In this document: piece after piece, positions 46,411 through 58,329 of the stretch | How the letters are laid out: each line of letters begins with the position of its first letter | How positions within the stretch are numbered: position 1 is the stretch's first letter | NCBI GenBank assembly: GCA_944474755.1 | Contig: OX104114.1 | Span: forward strand, 29,039,220-29,103,219 | Source: Limnoperna fortunei | Lineage: Eukaryota > Mollusca > Bivalvia > Mytilida > Modiolidae | Length of the DNA stretch: 64,000 bases | Reading direction: 5' to 3' | Program-made: the position numbers and the translations under genes | Notes under the pieces: model-generated | Databases searched by the model: none | What the model was told of the DNA's origin: nothing | What the model saw: only the letters and a program-made list of their open reading frames with translations

Positions 46411-46474
46411 TTAAAAGTGAGCTAACAATAAAAAACGGTATCAGAGATTTGAGTAATAATAACATACGAAAACA

Positions 46475-47090
46475 AGCAATAATTCCACTGTAAACTCCGG
46501 TGTAGGTTATTTATCTTTTAATATATAAGCACTACCGATTTACACTACCAATTAAACTTCCATATCATATTCGTGTTTAAGCAGAACATTTTTTAAGGTT
46601 TTAGCAATGTATTTGTATTTTCGTTTTCTTTTGATACTGTGGAAGTTATGGTTAGACATAGTCAATGTTAAACTTTGAAATAGATTTTTTAAAGATAGAG
46701 GTATACATTTTAAAAGCCTCGTAAACCTATAAATGATTTTACAATTGTCTCATTTGACTTTATTTCGGAAGAATAATAGTAAGGAAATCGACCGAACACC
46801 AAGAACCAAAGTCAAGAGACCAATATAAATCCGGATATAGATAAACATATAGATTTGGTCATTTATAATTTATATACAACACAAAACAAAAACAAAGGAG
46901 TAGTCTGAACCTAGTCATGTGCTCCAGATGAGTAAGAATTGCCTGCCTAAGATTAGACACCCGTCGAGTTACTAATTGCCATGTCTGGGAAAAAGTCAAA
47001 TCTAGCAATAGCAAAAAGGGATTGTATTTTAGAGACTGATTTCCCATGATGATCAATTAAGTTATGTTGACGACCATAGAACTTCAGGAA
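46475..47090. repeat. Second local duplicate of 43,797-44,420
   Basis: Near-identical to the earlier block. The Penelope-like element and both SINEs lie between the two. It carries a copy of the RT-family 3' tail (46,760-47,010) contiguous with RT coding remains. Confidence 0.8.
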
Positions 47091-47640
47091 GTGATAAAAT
47101 CCGTACAACAAATCCTTGTTTGAATAGTTTTGTGGTAAACAGCTGTGAGCGGTCTAGAAAATCGGAAAACCGTTCGATAGGATCTAGAATAACGTATAAG
47201 TTGTGAAATGTACAAACCATGCGCTGAAGTTGCTGGAATTAAAACAAATTCATAAATATAGCGGAACTCAGCCTCATAAGAATACAAAAAAGAGCACAAT
47301 TAGTACCCATTAGAGTATCAACAACATTTCCTCGACGAGTATGTTGTCAATAAGAAACTCATCAGATTCAGTATATTTAATTTAGAGTCATTGATGACGA
47401 AGTAAATTCTATGATGTCTAAGTGTCTAATTGTCTCTCCGTTTTGTTTTTGAAAAAGCAGCGTTTAATAAGATCTTTAAGTCTGTTTTAAGCTGCATTTG
47501 AGGGAGTGTCGAAACATCAAATTTGTTAATGCTGTTACATTGGGAAAGAGATCTAGGCCTCAAGATATCTATCAGGTCTTTTGAATTTTTTAATATCCAC
47601 ATTTCATTTAATGCCACTCCTGGAGTAGAAAGTGTCACTG
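47084..47640 (-). pseudogene. RT family relic, paralogue of 11,150-11,690
   Basis: FLYSYEAEF is fused to RYIYEFVLIPATSAHGLYIS and QLIRYSRS (47,084-47,299). WILKNSKDLIDILRPRSLSQ and INKFDVSTL are at 47,426-47,638. The deletion junction is the same as in copy 1, so this relic was already broken before the segmental duplication. Confidence 0.75.
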
Positions 47641-49320
47641 TATTTTTGAAGTTGAGAGATATGGCCTAAAAGTACATCAATGCAGTATTGCGAACGTTAG
47701 TGAATCTTTGCAATATATCTCCGTTGTAAGGAATTCTTTGATTTTCCGGAGTCATGATAATGGATTGGTGTTTGTGTCAGTATTACACAATTACTGACTA
47801 ATATATGTCGCCGTCGGAATTTCTCAACTAGAATAAGTGTAATATTCACCGAGCCGCTAGGTGAAATAAATATACATTTTTGAGGGTTGAGAAACAAAGT
47901 TCATCTTTTCACCAGGTTTTTATCGACCCTCTACTTTTTATTGTACCATACACACTTGATTGAACAAAGTTTGAAATAATTTATAAGAAATGAACGTAAG
48001 ATGTTTATGATAACTAATGTGGTGATGTACTAGACATGAATTTGAGACTTTATATGGTGAAATGAATCATTCATTTAAACCCGAGAGAAAGATCTGCAAT
48101 AAACTTCATTTTAGTAACCTTTACATACAAGGGTTGTTTATTATAAATTTCACAGCATTATCCTTTTCAGAAAGAAACCTATGTATTTCAGCTTTGAAGC
48201 AAGCAAAAATATGTAAAGGAGACGCGATAATTAAAAAAAAGAAATGTCTTTACAAAAATAGGCATTTAACTAGGAAAATTACGAAAAAATACCATCAGCC
48301 TCTTGAACTGAAAAAAAGTTAATTGTCATTTGGAATAAGAAAAACTTTTCTTGTGATTTAAAAAACAATATCCCATGTCTATACCATCGAAATCCAAATG
48401 GTAAATCTTAATGTCACGTGATGCTCTATAGAAAAACATTGCACATGGCTACCGAGAAGTGCTGACGGTAAATCATGTTAAGTTTAGTGTGATCAATAAT
48501 GAGAACTGATATAATTTGTAGACAAGCATAAACAGACTTAACGGAAAATGACATGTGATAAAAGAAAATGGTATTTAATTTTTAAGAAGGTATGATTATT
48601 TAAAGTTGTACCATATACCTCAACAGTGACATGTTTTGGGTTTAGGTTCTATATATAAACACGGAAGTAGTAATGCACATGACCAGCAGAAAAAAAAACA
48701 ACTAGTTATCGAAAAACCTTAGTAGACCATAATTATCCAACAAAAGTGCTATTGCGGTGGTTAATAATTTCTGTTTCTAAACTTTAAACCAAGAAATTTC
48801 TGAATAGTTCACAGAGGAAACAATGCACAAAAATATAATGGTTTCGTTTGAACATTGAAAATTCGAATGTTTTGAAAAAATTGTAGACGGTCACTAATAT
48901 TAAAATTACGAGTCTAGATTTCACTTTTGCGTACAACTACTATTTTTTTAAATACAAAATTTATTAATATGTAATTGCTATTTTTTTACCAGAGAGCGGA
49001 GATTTTAGAACTGCCGTGTTATTTGTAAAAAAAAAGTGTGCGTAAAAATGTTGTACTCAGTTCCGATCTTTATCAAACTGCAATTTTGTCTAAGAACAGT
49101 TTACAATATTTTATGTGTTTTACGTCCTGTCAAGTGGAAACGGAAGCGGATAAACTGGTTGATAAGCATGCGAATCCTTCTACATACAATCTGTTTCATC
49201 AAATGATATTACATTGCATTCTGCCTGTAATAAGCGCAGTACATTTGTTTATTTAACCCTGGCTGATAAGAAACATTAAGTACATCGAAAAACAAAAATA
49301 CAAAACCCGCAAAAAAGATT
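47640..49320. other. Non-coding interval of duplication copy 2
   Basis: Equivalent of 11,750-13,290. Faint RT-family coding traces on the minus strand reach about 47,900. Otherwise no gene is seen. Confidence 0.4.
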
Positions 49321-49904
49321 TTATACCACAAGCTTTTGGTCGCCATTATTAGCTCCTGATATGTTTGTTTGTGTGTCGCACACTTAAATCTGAAATGATA
49401 ACAACGTGATGTATGAAAAATAGATCTAAAACTTTCTGTCCCAGCACGTATCGAGATATTAAGATAAGCATGTTTACTGCTAACAAAGACTTGTGTTACA
49501 TCCATATACGAATACACCTATTGTAGAAAGAAAGAACATTGTAGTCGCCAAAAAAAAACGCTAAATTCTTCGTGCCTCTCCAATGCACACATATTTTGCT
49601 AGTGGCAGTCAAATTTGTTTGCCCTTCAGTACTAACCATTCCCCAAACTATATACTGTTCTTAAACTTTTGAAAAAAAATGGTTTTTTGCGAAATGTTAC
49701 AACTATTCCCTAGCAGATACGCAGTTAGAAGCATTGCACATTATCGTGTTTCATTTGGTAGGTGTCATATATTATTTACAAAACATATCTGTAATCCTTT
49801 TCTATATATATATAAATATGCCATGTAGAAGAATTGTTCTGGTTCGTTTTTCTTCGTAGAAACTTGGACACAAAAAATGTTGAAAATGGGAGGTGGTATA
49901 TTTG

Positions 49905-50070
49905 GCATCGATGACCGAGTGGATAAGGTAGCAAGTCATCTTCTAATCATCACTAGTTTGTTTATCACTGAGATTGTGAGTTCTAGTCCGATTTAGGCAA
50001 GGTGTGGTCGACTTAATACTAAATCGACAATGATTGCTAGTTTTCCTATCGGCGTTAAGGTTAATCAAAA
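49905..50070 (+). repeat. Diverged tRNA-derived SINE (paralogue of 15,215-15,390)
   Basis: Head 'cgatgaccgagtggataagg', box B-like 'attgtgagttctagtccga' and body 'aatgattgctagttttccta' are shared with the copy 1 equivalent. Confidence 0.6.
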
Positions 50071-50440
50071 CTATGTATATATATATGAACGGGAGGCCCG
50101 AGAGAAATTCTCGATTAAAGAGCTCTGCTCTGTACCCCAATGGAATAAACAAAAAACAATAAATATCATTCAAACTATAAATATTAAATTCATGAATATC
50201 AAGAAGTTAAAGATTAGAGGTGATCCGAAAAAGTTCAAGATCAATAAAATCAGACCCGATCACGTCACCACCGGATGCTGATGTATCAATAACAAAATTT
50301 TATCGTTTATTATAGATTGATATTGACACTGAAGAAGGCCATCAGTTGGCCGAAAATTTTGTCATATTTATTAATATAATTATTTTATAGTAGAAGCATC
50401 TCTATATTTGTATCGTTGCATAATTCTTTATAAGTCTTTA
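50071..50440 (+). pseudogene. 3' end of a Penelope-like element
   Basis: The short frame YIYEREAREKFSIKELCSVP followed by QWNKQ matches the C-terminal end of GIY-YIG Penelope-like ORFs (E-R-x-x-R-E-x-x-x-I then P-x-x-N-K/R). Downstream, 'gacactgaagaaggccatca' and 'gttggccgaaaattttg' form the short inverted motif typical of such 3' ends. It interrupts the SINE and replaces the region that holds the DMAGFALN exon in copy 1. Confidence 0.55.
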
Positions 50441-50520
50441 GATGTCGTTGTAATGTCCACTCTGAAAATCATTTGTACACACATATTTGATTTTTGAGCC
50501 GTCCCACCTCGGGAATCGAA
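50430..50520 (-). repeat. 3' fragment of the second SINE type
   Basis: Complement of 'ttcgattcccgaggtgggac', 'ggctcaaaaatcaaat' and 'gattttcagagtggacatt', shared with 46,045-46,125. Confidence 0.6.
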
Positions 50521-50615
50521 ATATCTATCGAAAAGTGGCAATTGTGCAAAGAGAGATATTTCATCAGATAAAATGTATATAGACGCTGCAGTTAAAATTT
50601 ACATTTATTTAAAGA

Positions 50616-50764
50616 TTAACTACAAAAAATATTTTCTCCATCGAGGGATAACAAAATTTCCGTTTTGCACATTGTATAATCCGCGTAGTAGCGGATTATA
50701 TTAAATGTGCACAACGGAAATTTTGTTATCCCTCGATGGAGAAAATATTTTTTGTAGTTAATAC
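50616..50764. repeat. Near-perfect hairpin MITE
   Basis: Arms of about 70 bp begin TTAACTACAAAAAATATTTT and end in its exact complement at 50,764, with a loop of about 6 bp (GTAGTA). TTAA stands at both tips and could be a TTAA target duplication. The two arms differ at only a few positions. Absent at the equivalent place in copy 1. Confidence 0.9.
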
Positions 50765-51344
50765 TTATAAATAAATTCAAACAATAGAATAAACTCAACA
50801 ATTTTATTTTTGTAACTGGACATTTTGGAAAAAAGATATCAACACAAAAACTGTTAGTTTCCCGTGGAGTGATATATGACGTCAAATGGCGCGTGTCTCC
50901 ATGACGATCAAATTTGTTTTCCATCCTCTGATAGAAAATATTTTCCAGCCAATCAAAAGTCTGTAATCTCGCAAAATTTATTTATATAATTTTGTTAAAG
51001 TTTGAGCGATGATACCTTTCGTCATTGTCTGTTGCCATGATGATAACGTGACAAAGGCGCCAAAATACCAAAAGTAGAAAAACCAATGTGAAACAGAATA
51101 AAACTCATTAAACACGCTAAGTCTGATGTTGGTACTCAAGGTACCGTCCTCAACTTGGTTAAATGAACATTTTTTTTTATGAAAAACGTATGATTGTAAC
51201 TTATTTCTGACGACAGAAAAACCTATTTTCATGTTTTACATCTGTAAACCGGGGAAAAATCCATTACCTTCATTATTACCCAGGTGTATGTTAATTGCTC
51301 CACTTGACAGTATTTTTTAACAGCCTTCGCTTCAGCCTCAAGAT

Positions 51345-51437
51345 CGGAGTCGAGCGCACCCTGCCTGCAGTGACACTCGAACCCGCAATCTCATTGTTGA
51401 CAAGCCACATGATCAATAGTAGACGAACTACCGAGGG
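51345..51437 (-). repeat. tRNA-derived SINE, head fragment
   Basis: Only the head and first body part remain: 'gggttcgagtgtcactgcag', 'gtgcgctcgactccgatctt'. Confidence 0.7.
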
Positions 51438-52239
51438 CGCTTAGCTATCTTGGAGTTCAGTACGCACTTCGTAGAGGTTCATTCTATAAACATTTGTATG
51501 CAATATCACACTGATTATCCTTTCAAATTCTGAGAACATGACATTTGAACATTGTTCCATTTTACCCACGTTAACCACATCCTTCATTGGCGACCTTTTA
51601 TTTAACTTATAGGCATACAAAGCAGATGGTTTTTAGAAAACCATCCAAAACATATTGATGATAGTTTAGATTTTTTTATTGGTTCAGTAGATCCAGCGAA
51701 GCAGCAATTTAAAAAAAATTTCATTTTCCCCGTAGAACCTACACAATCACGTAACCTTCTCATTTAAAACATTAGTATTTTCGTAGATACGCCCTCCAGA
51801 GAAACCAACTGGCCATTTTTTTGTTGTACCTCAACTACAACGAGAAATAAATCTGCATATGAATGAGATCTATGATACAGTGATAAAACATACAAAACAA
51901 AGTCTGTACGGTAAATTTAGAATGAAAATAATATGGAACAATTAGTTTGGCCATTCAAATTGAAAAAAGTGCAGCAAATGAAACAATAACATATCAGTTA
52001 AAATAAGTTGTTTCAAACCTTGTGTGGTCTTCTATTGTTTGTATACTAATCTTCTGATGCCAGTTTGGTTCGAGTATGCACTAATCCTCTCACAAACCAC
52101 TGACATATTACATTCATAAACTGACAAAGTATTCAATTGGTGTAAGTTTGCGCCTTGCTCTGCGCAAGGTGTGCTTGATTTCAGCCTTGAAAGAAACGTA
52201 TGACCTCATTTTTTATTGCTTGTTGATAACAGTAAGGCT

Positions 52240-52560
52240 TATTTGTTTGTTTAAATGTTGTTTAACGTCACTTTCAGCTATTTTTCAGCTATTTTATGGC
52301 GTTCAGCTTTTATTGTGGAAGGAAGCCGGAGTAACCGGAGAACACCCTTGACATTCGCTAGGAAAACTGGCAATCATTGTTAATTAAGATTGGAGTAGAG
52401 TGCATTCTGCCCGCAGTGAGACTCGAACATGCATTCTAAGTGTTGACAGACCACTTGATCAATAGCAGACGAACTCCCTTAACCACTCGGCCCACAAGGA
52501 TCAATAGCAGACGAACTACCTTAACCACTCGGCCCACAAGGACCCTCATTAATAGTGAGC
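52240..52560 (-). repeat. tRNA-derived SINE with 50-bp head duplication
   Basis: Same block as 46,145-46,410, followed by an extra direct repeat of the head ('gatcaatagcagacgaact' twice, 52,457 and 52,498). Confidence 0.8.
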
Positions 52561-53214
52561 TAACACTAAAAACGGTATCAAAGATCTGAGTAATAATAAC
52601 ATACGGAACACAAGCATTCAGATCTTTTCAAACATTCCAGTCATAATCCAATTTTGAACCATATAATGTTAAATGAATCAAACAAACAATGAATGAATCA
52701 ATTAATCAATCAAGAGATTACCTGTTCGAATATTTCAAGACTGATTAAAATCTCATCGTCTACAAAGTAAAACACTGCTTGCAAAATTCTGATTGTGGTG
52801 ATCCATAATCCAATCAAGAGCTGCACACTTTATATAAGCTCTTGTTGTATTCAGTTTTTTATTTGCCATATACGTAAAAGACAATCCGGTTGTGCTCAAA
52901 ATCTCATAAATTCAGATTTATAACATCTGAATCCTCCGCAACAATCCAGTGTAGACTTTCAACCTGTCGTAGAATGTTAGCTAATCGTGTTACGTCTTCA
53001 CGCTGTGCGAGACAATTATATTTAGCTGTTATGGCTTATATGAAGGGAAGTTCATTTACTGTTGAAACAAACTAAAATGTTCTGTAATCTTGAAATAAAA
53101 CTGGACTACTATCTAATATATTTAATATAATCATAATGAGTACAATATGAACATATATTCTATTTTAACTAGGAATCAGTTGATATTATTGTTACTATGT
53201 AACCTGCATATACA

Positions 53215-53475
53215 TAATTGGGAATTTAGTGGTCGAGTGGTTAAGGTAGTTCGTCTACTATTGATCACATGGTCTGTGAACACTGAGATTGCGGGTTAGA
53301 ATCTCATAGCAGATAGGGTGAGCTCGACTCAAATCTTAATTGACAAGGATTGCCAGTTTTCTTACCAGAAGTTCGGGGGTTTTCTCCGGGTACTATGGCT
53401 TCTCCCTAATAAAACAAATGAACTCTTTAATATAGCTGAAAAAGTGCTTAAAGTCGCCTTCAAACAAATAAAAAA
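53215..53475 (+). repeat. tRNA-derived SINE, best-preserved plus copy
   Basis: Box A GTGGTCGAGTGGTTAAGG, box B-like 'gcgggttagaatctc', body 'gacaaggattgccagttttc', 'ttttctccgggtactatggc', and an A-rich 'caaacaaataaaaaac' end. Useful as a family reference for the window. Confidence 0.85.
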
Positions 53476-54979
53476 CATATACTGATTTTTTTTTTCTTAA
53501 TAGACAATTATTTTGTTTTCGTGTTCAGTGTATATAGATCTAACATACATTGACTGTAGTTAATGTTTGAATTCGCTGCATATTTTGTGAAGTCAAAAAA
53601 CGGAAGTAAAATCAAATATAACAAATTTTTGAGGAGGGCGCTGAATGTGTTTTGTAAAGATTTTTATCATACAATTAAAACAGTTTCTTGTTGTAAGACG
53701 GCGGCAGTACTTATTCTTATTTTTAATTAACAGTTTAATTTGACCATTACTTTATTGCTGTATCAATATACGGAATTTCAATGTAATGGAATGTTTAGTT
53801 CACTGACAAAATTTTCAAAGAATAGGAACTATTTTACTGTGATGGGTTTTTCCTGAATAATTGTGTTTCCACGACTTATTAAAAATGAACGGTCATATTC
53901 GGTATAATCTCTTCATCGAAGTCCAATATAGCTGAAATAAATGAATTGAAAATTATTATTAAATAAGTGTTCCATTAAATGTGTTGTAAAAATTCATAAC
54001 CTCTTGGGGGTAATTTGTCTGCTTTATCGCCAATACGGTGATAGACGAATTAAAAAACGGATTTAGAATCCGAGTTTACACGACCCTAAAACATGATGAC
54101 CGACAGTTGACAGATATAATTGGCTGATATAATTGTTTTCTTGATTCATTTGTTTATTAGAAATCCTGAAAATATTTAAAATATTGACGTAAAACATCAA
54201 TCAATCAATCTATGTTCATTAGAAATTAGAAAAATTGACTTGATTAACGATTTTCTGTTAGAAATGGGTGGTAGATTTAGGTATATTATTTTTAAAGTCC
54301 ACTAATGCTTAAGGCATCGCTCCTGAATTGTCTTAAAGCTAAACTTTAGTTAACTGGTATTGGATAGTGGTGACACATCATAACCTTCTCGTGGCTTAGA
54401 GTTGATTTGTGAAATACGTTGTATATTATTCTTTAAGATATTATATTTTATATTGGCAGAAAATGACTCAGTGTCTTAAAATCTTGTTTCTGGTCAATTA
54501 TTATAAATCTCAATTGTCAATTATTCATAGACGTTTCTATGGGTAAAAAAAGAAGATATTAATTTTACTGATCAATATTTGAAGAAAAAAGAGATTCCTC
54601 ATACCAATGATTGCGGAAATTTGTGAAATATAACACATTATAAAAAGGGTCACGTCAACATTTGAATACAAATACACTGTTATGGTGCTATGAAGTAACT
54701 TCGTGAACCATAAAATGCGACGCTGGCATTTATGCTTCGCCTCTATTCATATTAGCAAAGGAAGTCTGGTTCACAATTTTAGAAATTTCACATCATCATC
54801 CTTAAAACGGTAAGATTTTCTATACCACTGGAGGCATTTTCTACCTGTATTAGACAATAACAATCATTTCTTTTAAAATATGACGAAGTAACGATATGCT
54901 TAAACAAATTTGAAGTTCTTGTCAAAATGTAGGGACAGAAATGAGGAAAATCGAACTTGTTTTAATTGTTTCGTCGAGA

Positions 54980-55540
54980 AATGCAAGTTTTTGTAACTTT
55001 AAAGAATTTTCAGAGAAGTTAATAAAAGAATATTTTTATTTAAGCAATTAGTAAACATTTCTTAAAAAACATCTCACCCCCCCCCCCCACCCCATAAAAA
55101 AATATAGAACGTAACGGAAATGCCAGTCTTATAAGTCATTAACGTCATAAATGGAAATAGCTAAAAAAATTAAGACCATGCCTTACTCATATTAGAAGGC
55201 ATAAATCAAGTTTAAGTGGAATACAAGAACGTACATTTTGAACAAAGTCGAATGATTTATTGATACGGCACATATATTTTATGTATTTAAAGAATAATTG
55301 ACGATTATTTTAGTCATTTTGATTAAAATTGTGATAAATTATGAATTATCATTTTTTTAAATGATACAAATTATATTATGTTTGTGCTCCATTAAGTAAT
55401 GTTGCTGAAGTATTCTATACAAGCCTAACAGGATTTTAGATACTTATTATTATTTTTTTAGTGTAATTATGAATGTAAATTAACCTTATTAAAATTAAAT
55501 CTTTCACACACTCCCTTTTTAGTTCCAAAATATTACATGA
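54980..55540. other. Non-coding DNA at the end of copy 2
   Basis: Contains a C13 run with neighbours at 55,077-55,092. No gene. Confidence 0.4.
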
Positions 55541-55899
55541 TTTGTCAATAGAAAAAGGGGATCTCAAGTGAAAAATTTACATGTAATTTTCATTAGATTG
55601 GGTATATGCAAGGATTCTACCGTTTGTATGAACAGTACTCATTTTAAAAGTTGGATCTGGCTTAAATTGTAGAAAAACACATACCTAAGCAGAATAAAAT
55701 CGAGGGAGGCATGAGTCATTTTGTAAAATAAGCTTCAATTTTGTTAACACTAACTATAGTTTTTATCCCACATAAGCCAAGGAATCAAAATAGCTTTCAA
55801 ATCGATATTTGTCTATCGTCTTTCGTCATAATTGTCATTACATTTTCATCTTCTTCAGATTAAGTAGGCCAATTTCAATTAAAAAACTTATCAAAGTAT

Positions 55900-56480
55900 C
55901 CTTGCGTTAGGGAATTCATGAGAGTCCTCTTTGAAGGGGAGATTATCAAGTTGTACAAATATGAATAGGTAGAAAGTTAGAACATTCTTCTGACATGATG
56001 TTGCAAATTTAAAATCTTTCTCTCAAATTCACTGTTATGCTTACTTCTGTCAGATTTGATACCGAGTAAACTTTGTGAGGAGAATTGAACTTTATGCCTC
56101 TTTAGAGGGGAGATAATTTAGAAGTTTTAAAATATTATATCAAAATTTAGGTTCTTCTGAGGTACTTATTGTGCAAATTTAAGCAATTGAGAAAAGGAAA
56201 TTACTGTTTGTGCAAAAAAATAAACAATCTCATCTTGAAAAGGGGAAATAATGAACAAATTATTACAATTTCTTTTTAGTTATCTTTTGTGCTAATTTTA
56301 ATTGTCGTTCATTGAAATCAGAGGTAAAAGTAATGATTCAAATTTTTTTGATTCAATGGTTGTTCCTTCTTTAAAAAGGAGATATTAGGAAAACGTTAAG
56401 CTGGGACCATTTAGTATTACTTAAAGGTTCCTGCTTTGAGATATAGTTTTAATTAGGAAAAATACATGTAACCCTTTTTA
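55900..56480. repeat. Degenerate tandem repeat, ~136-170-bp period
   Basis: A landmark of the form 'ctttnaaaggggagatna' falls near 55,927, 56,097, 56,233 and 56,369. The spacing is about 170, 136 and 136 bp. The units are strongly diverged. Confidence 0.5.
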
Positions 56481-57310
56481 ATTTTGAACATATATAAAAC
56501 ACCTCGTTCAATACTTGTTTATGGCTTCAAACATGTTCAAAGGGCAAACAAAATGGTGAAAAGGATGAATTTTTTCCGGTGGAGGAATTCGACCTGCTTC
56601 CCATAAAAGTAGTTAATTGTTTTGTTAACACATTTCAGTTTTTTTTTACAGATTTGTTTTGGAGGGGTGAAGTGGGTGGGTGGCTGGAGTGGGTGGGGAA
56701 AGGTTGATGGTGGCAAAAAGGGAGCGATGTAAAAATATGCTTGGACTTTTTATTCTTAATGTATTGATTAGTACAATCTCTCTATGCTGTTAACATACTC
56801 CACATGCTCCAAACAGTTATACCTTTATTTGTGTAGTATTGATTTCCATGTTTCGTTTACCTTTTAAAGTTTTTACATACTTGGGACTTGCCGAGGTACA
56901 CCCCGTCCATTATAAATGGTAGAGCAATGAATTAAACCACTGAACAAAAAATATTATTTAAATATTTATATTCGTAATGCGGCAGTATTCATTTCCTTCA
57001 ACACAGTGGTAACTGTCTGCTTTACCCGGCTCGACAAAAATGGAGAACATTCAACTCATAGTAACTCTTAATATCAATGATTATTATTTATAACCCTTGA
57101 CTTCAATATCAATTTACACAACAAAAAAACAACTATTCGTGCATTTACTATTTTGACTTGCAAGATTTAATGACATTTTGATGCGACTTGCAGTTTTTTA
57201 CCGAGCTGCGATTTTTACAACAGTCAGCGTAAAATACACATTTTTTGACCGGAAACCGGAAGCGAAACTTGCATTTTTTTACGGACTTGCAAATTTTACG
57301 CTACAACTTC
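56480..57310. other. Intergenic, no gene seen
   Basis: A G-rich tract at 56,657-56,710 (GGGTGGGTGG type) could form a G-quadruplex. Nothing else is supported. Confidence 0.4.
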
Positions 57311-57654
57311 TCGTAATTTGGAAAATGGCGCAATAATGTTTGATATTGTTTCTGTTCATAGATTTAAAAAGAAAAAAACTTACATAACTCTGGCCGAAAC
57401 AGATGTTTTTACAATTTTTACTTTTGTAGTGCGTGTTCAATTGTTTATGGACTTTTCTGTTTGATCAAAAATACATAATTTTCTTACGTTTGCTCATAAC
57501 CATTCACAATAATTGTCTATAAAGAAATATATCAACTACATTTAGGGTGTGCCTTTGAACGCTGTAACAATACTACGTCTTAAGTACAAATGCATACCAT
57601 GTTTGATTTTTTTAAACATAAATTTATTTCATGCAATATACACATGTGTAAGTG

Positions 57655-58070
57655 TAAGTATTATCGTCGCTTTAAATAGTAGTGACGACCGGGTAGGAAG
57701 TTTCGTCGCTTTAGATAGAAGCGAAGTCCGTAATAAGTTTCGTCGAATGGCTACGGCTAGAATCTGTTGTATTCGATAGAAGCGACAGTCGTATATGATG
57801 TATTATCATATTTTATAACAGGAAAGCCACACAGAATAATATATCATCGCATTGATAAGAAGCGACAATCCTAAAGGATGTATCAGCGCAATGATATTTA
57901 GAGACAGTCGAGAAGGTTGTAACGTCATTTAAGTGTAGGGATGCCGTGTAGAATACCTTATCGCATTGATAAGTAGCGACAGTCGGTAAGGATGTATCGT
58001 CTTATTGAAGAGTAAGGACGCCGTATACAATATTATCGTATAGATTACTAATAGTAGCCTCGGTAGCGAT
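57655..58070 (+). repeat. Degenerate ~45-60-bp minisatellite
   Basis: Repeated motifs 'tagaagcgacagtcg' and 'gatgtatcgtcgcattgata' with many variants (for example 57,775, 57,858, 57,970). Confidence 0.7.
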
Positions 58071-58260
58071 CGGTTATGGTAATAAGTCTACTAATTCTGT
58101 CAACACTGAGGGTAAGGGTTCGAGTCTCAAAGGTACGCTCGAGTTTAATCTTAGTTGACAAGGATTGCAAATTTTCATATCCAAGGTTGGGGGTTCACTC
58201 GGTACTTCATTTTCTTCCCCAATAAAAACTGCGCGTTAAACTATTAAAACAAACAAATAT
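58060..58260 (+). repeat. tRNA-derived SINE
   Basis: 'gtctactaattctgtcaaca', box B 'agggttcgagtctcaa', body 'gacaaggattgcaaattttc'. At the equivalent position to the SINE at 42,575-42,870. Confidence 0.75.
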
Positions 58261-58329
58261 AATATTGTACTATCCAAACAGACGTGAATGATAAAAGTGC
58301 AAAAGAACTCCTAATTTGAAAGGGTTAAT

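Larger units (their letters stand above)
49321..53930 (-). pseudogene. B3GAT: B3GAT pseudogene (duplication copy 2)
   Basis: Four remnants follow the order of the copy 1 gene. The first is a 5' acceptor and leader start at 53,900-53,930 without the anchor coding part. The second is the DDD exon 53,081-52,722, with three in-frame stops, TAKYN in place of TPTYY, and loss of the RGSDQRN region. The third is the WPVG exon 51,834-51,756, 8 bp short and frameshifted. The fourth is the terminal exon 49,389-49,321, with VRHT instead of VWHT and an early stop. The DMAGFALN exon is absent. The splice signals are partly better than the gene's: the DDD exon keeps CAG|GTAATC. Confidence 0.9.
41760..55110 (+). 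repeat. Segmental duplication, copy 2
   Basis: Same order and orientation as 2,210-23,660 but shorter, because it lacks the LINE, the 728-bp duplication and the minisatellite. It has its own insertions: a Penelope-like element (44.6-45.9 kb), a repeated block (46.5-47.1 kb), and PLE and hairpin insertions (50.1-50.9 kb). All B3GAT remains here are non-functional. Confidence 0.8.

Noticed and set aside
50030..50281. 83-codon ORF as a gene
   Set aside because: Its first part is SINE sequence and its second part a Penelope-like C-terminus. The join is accidental.
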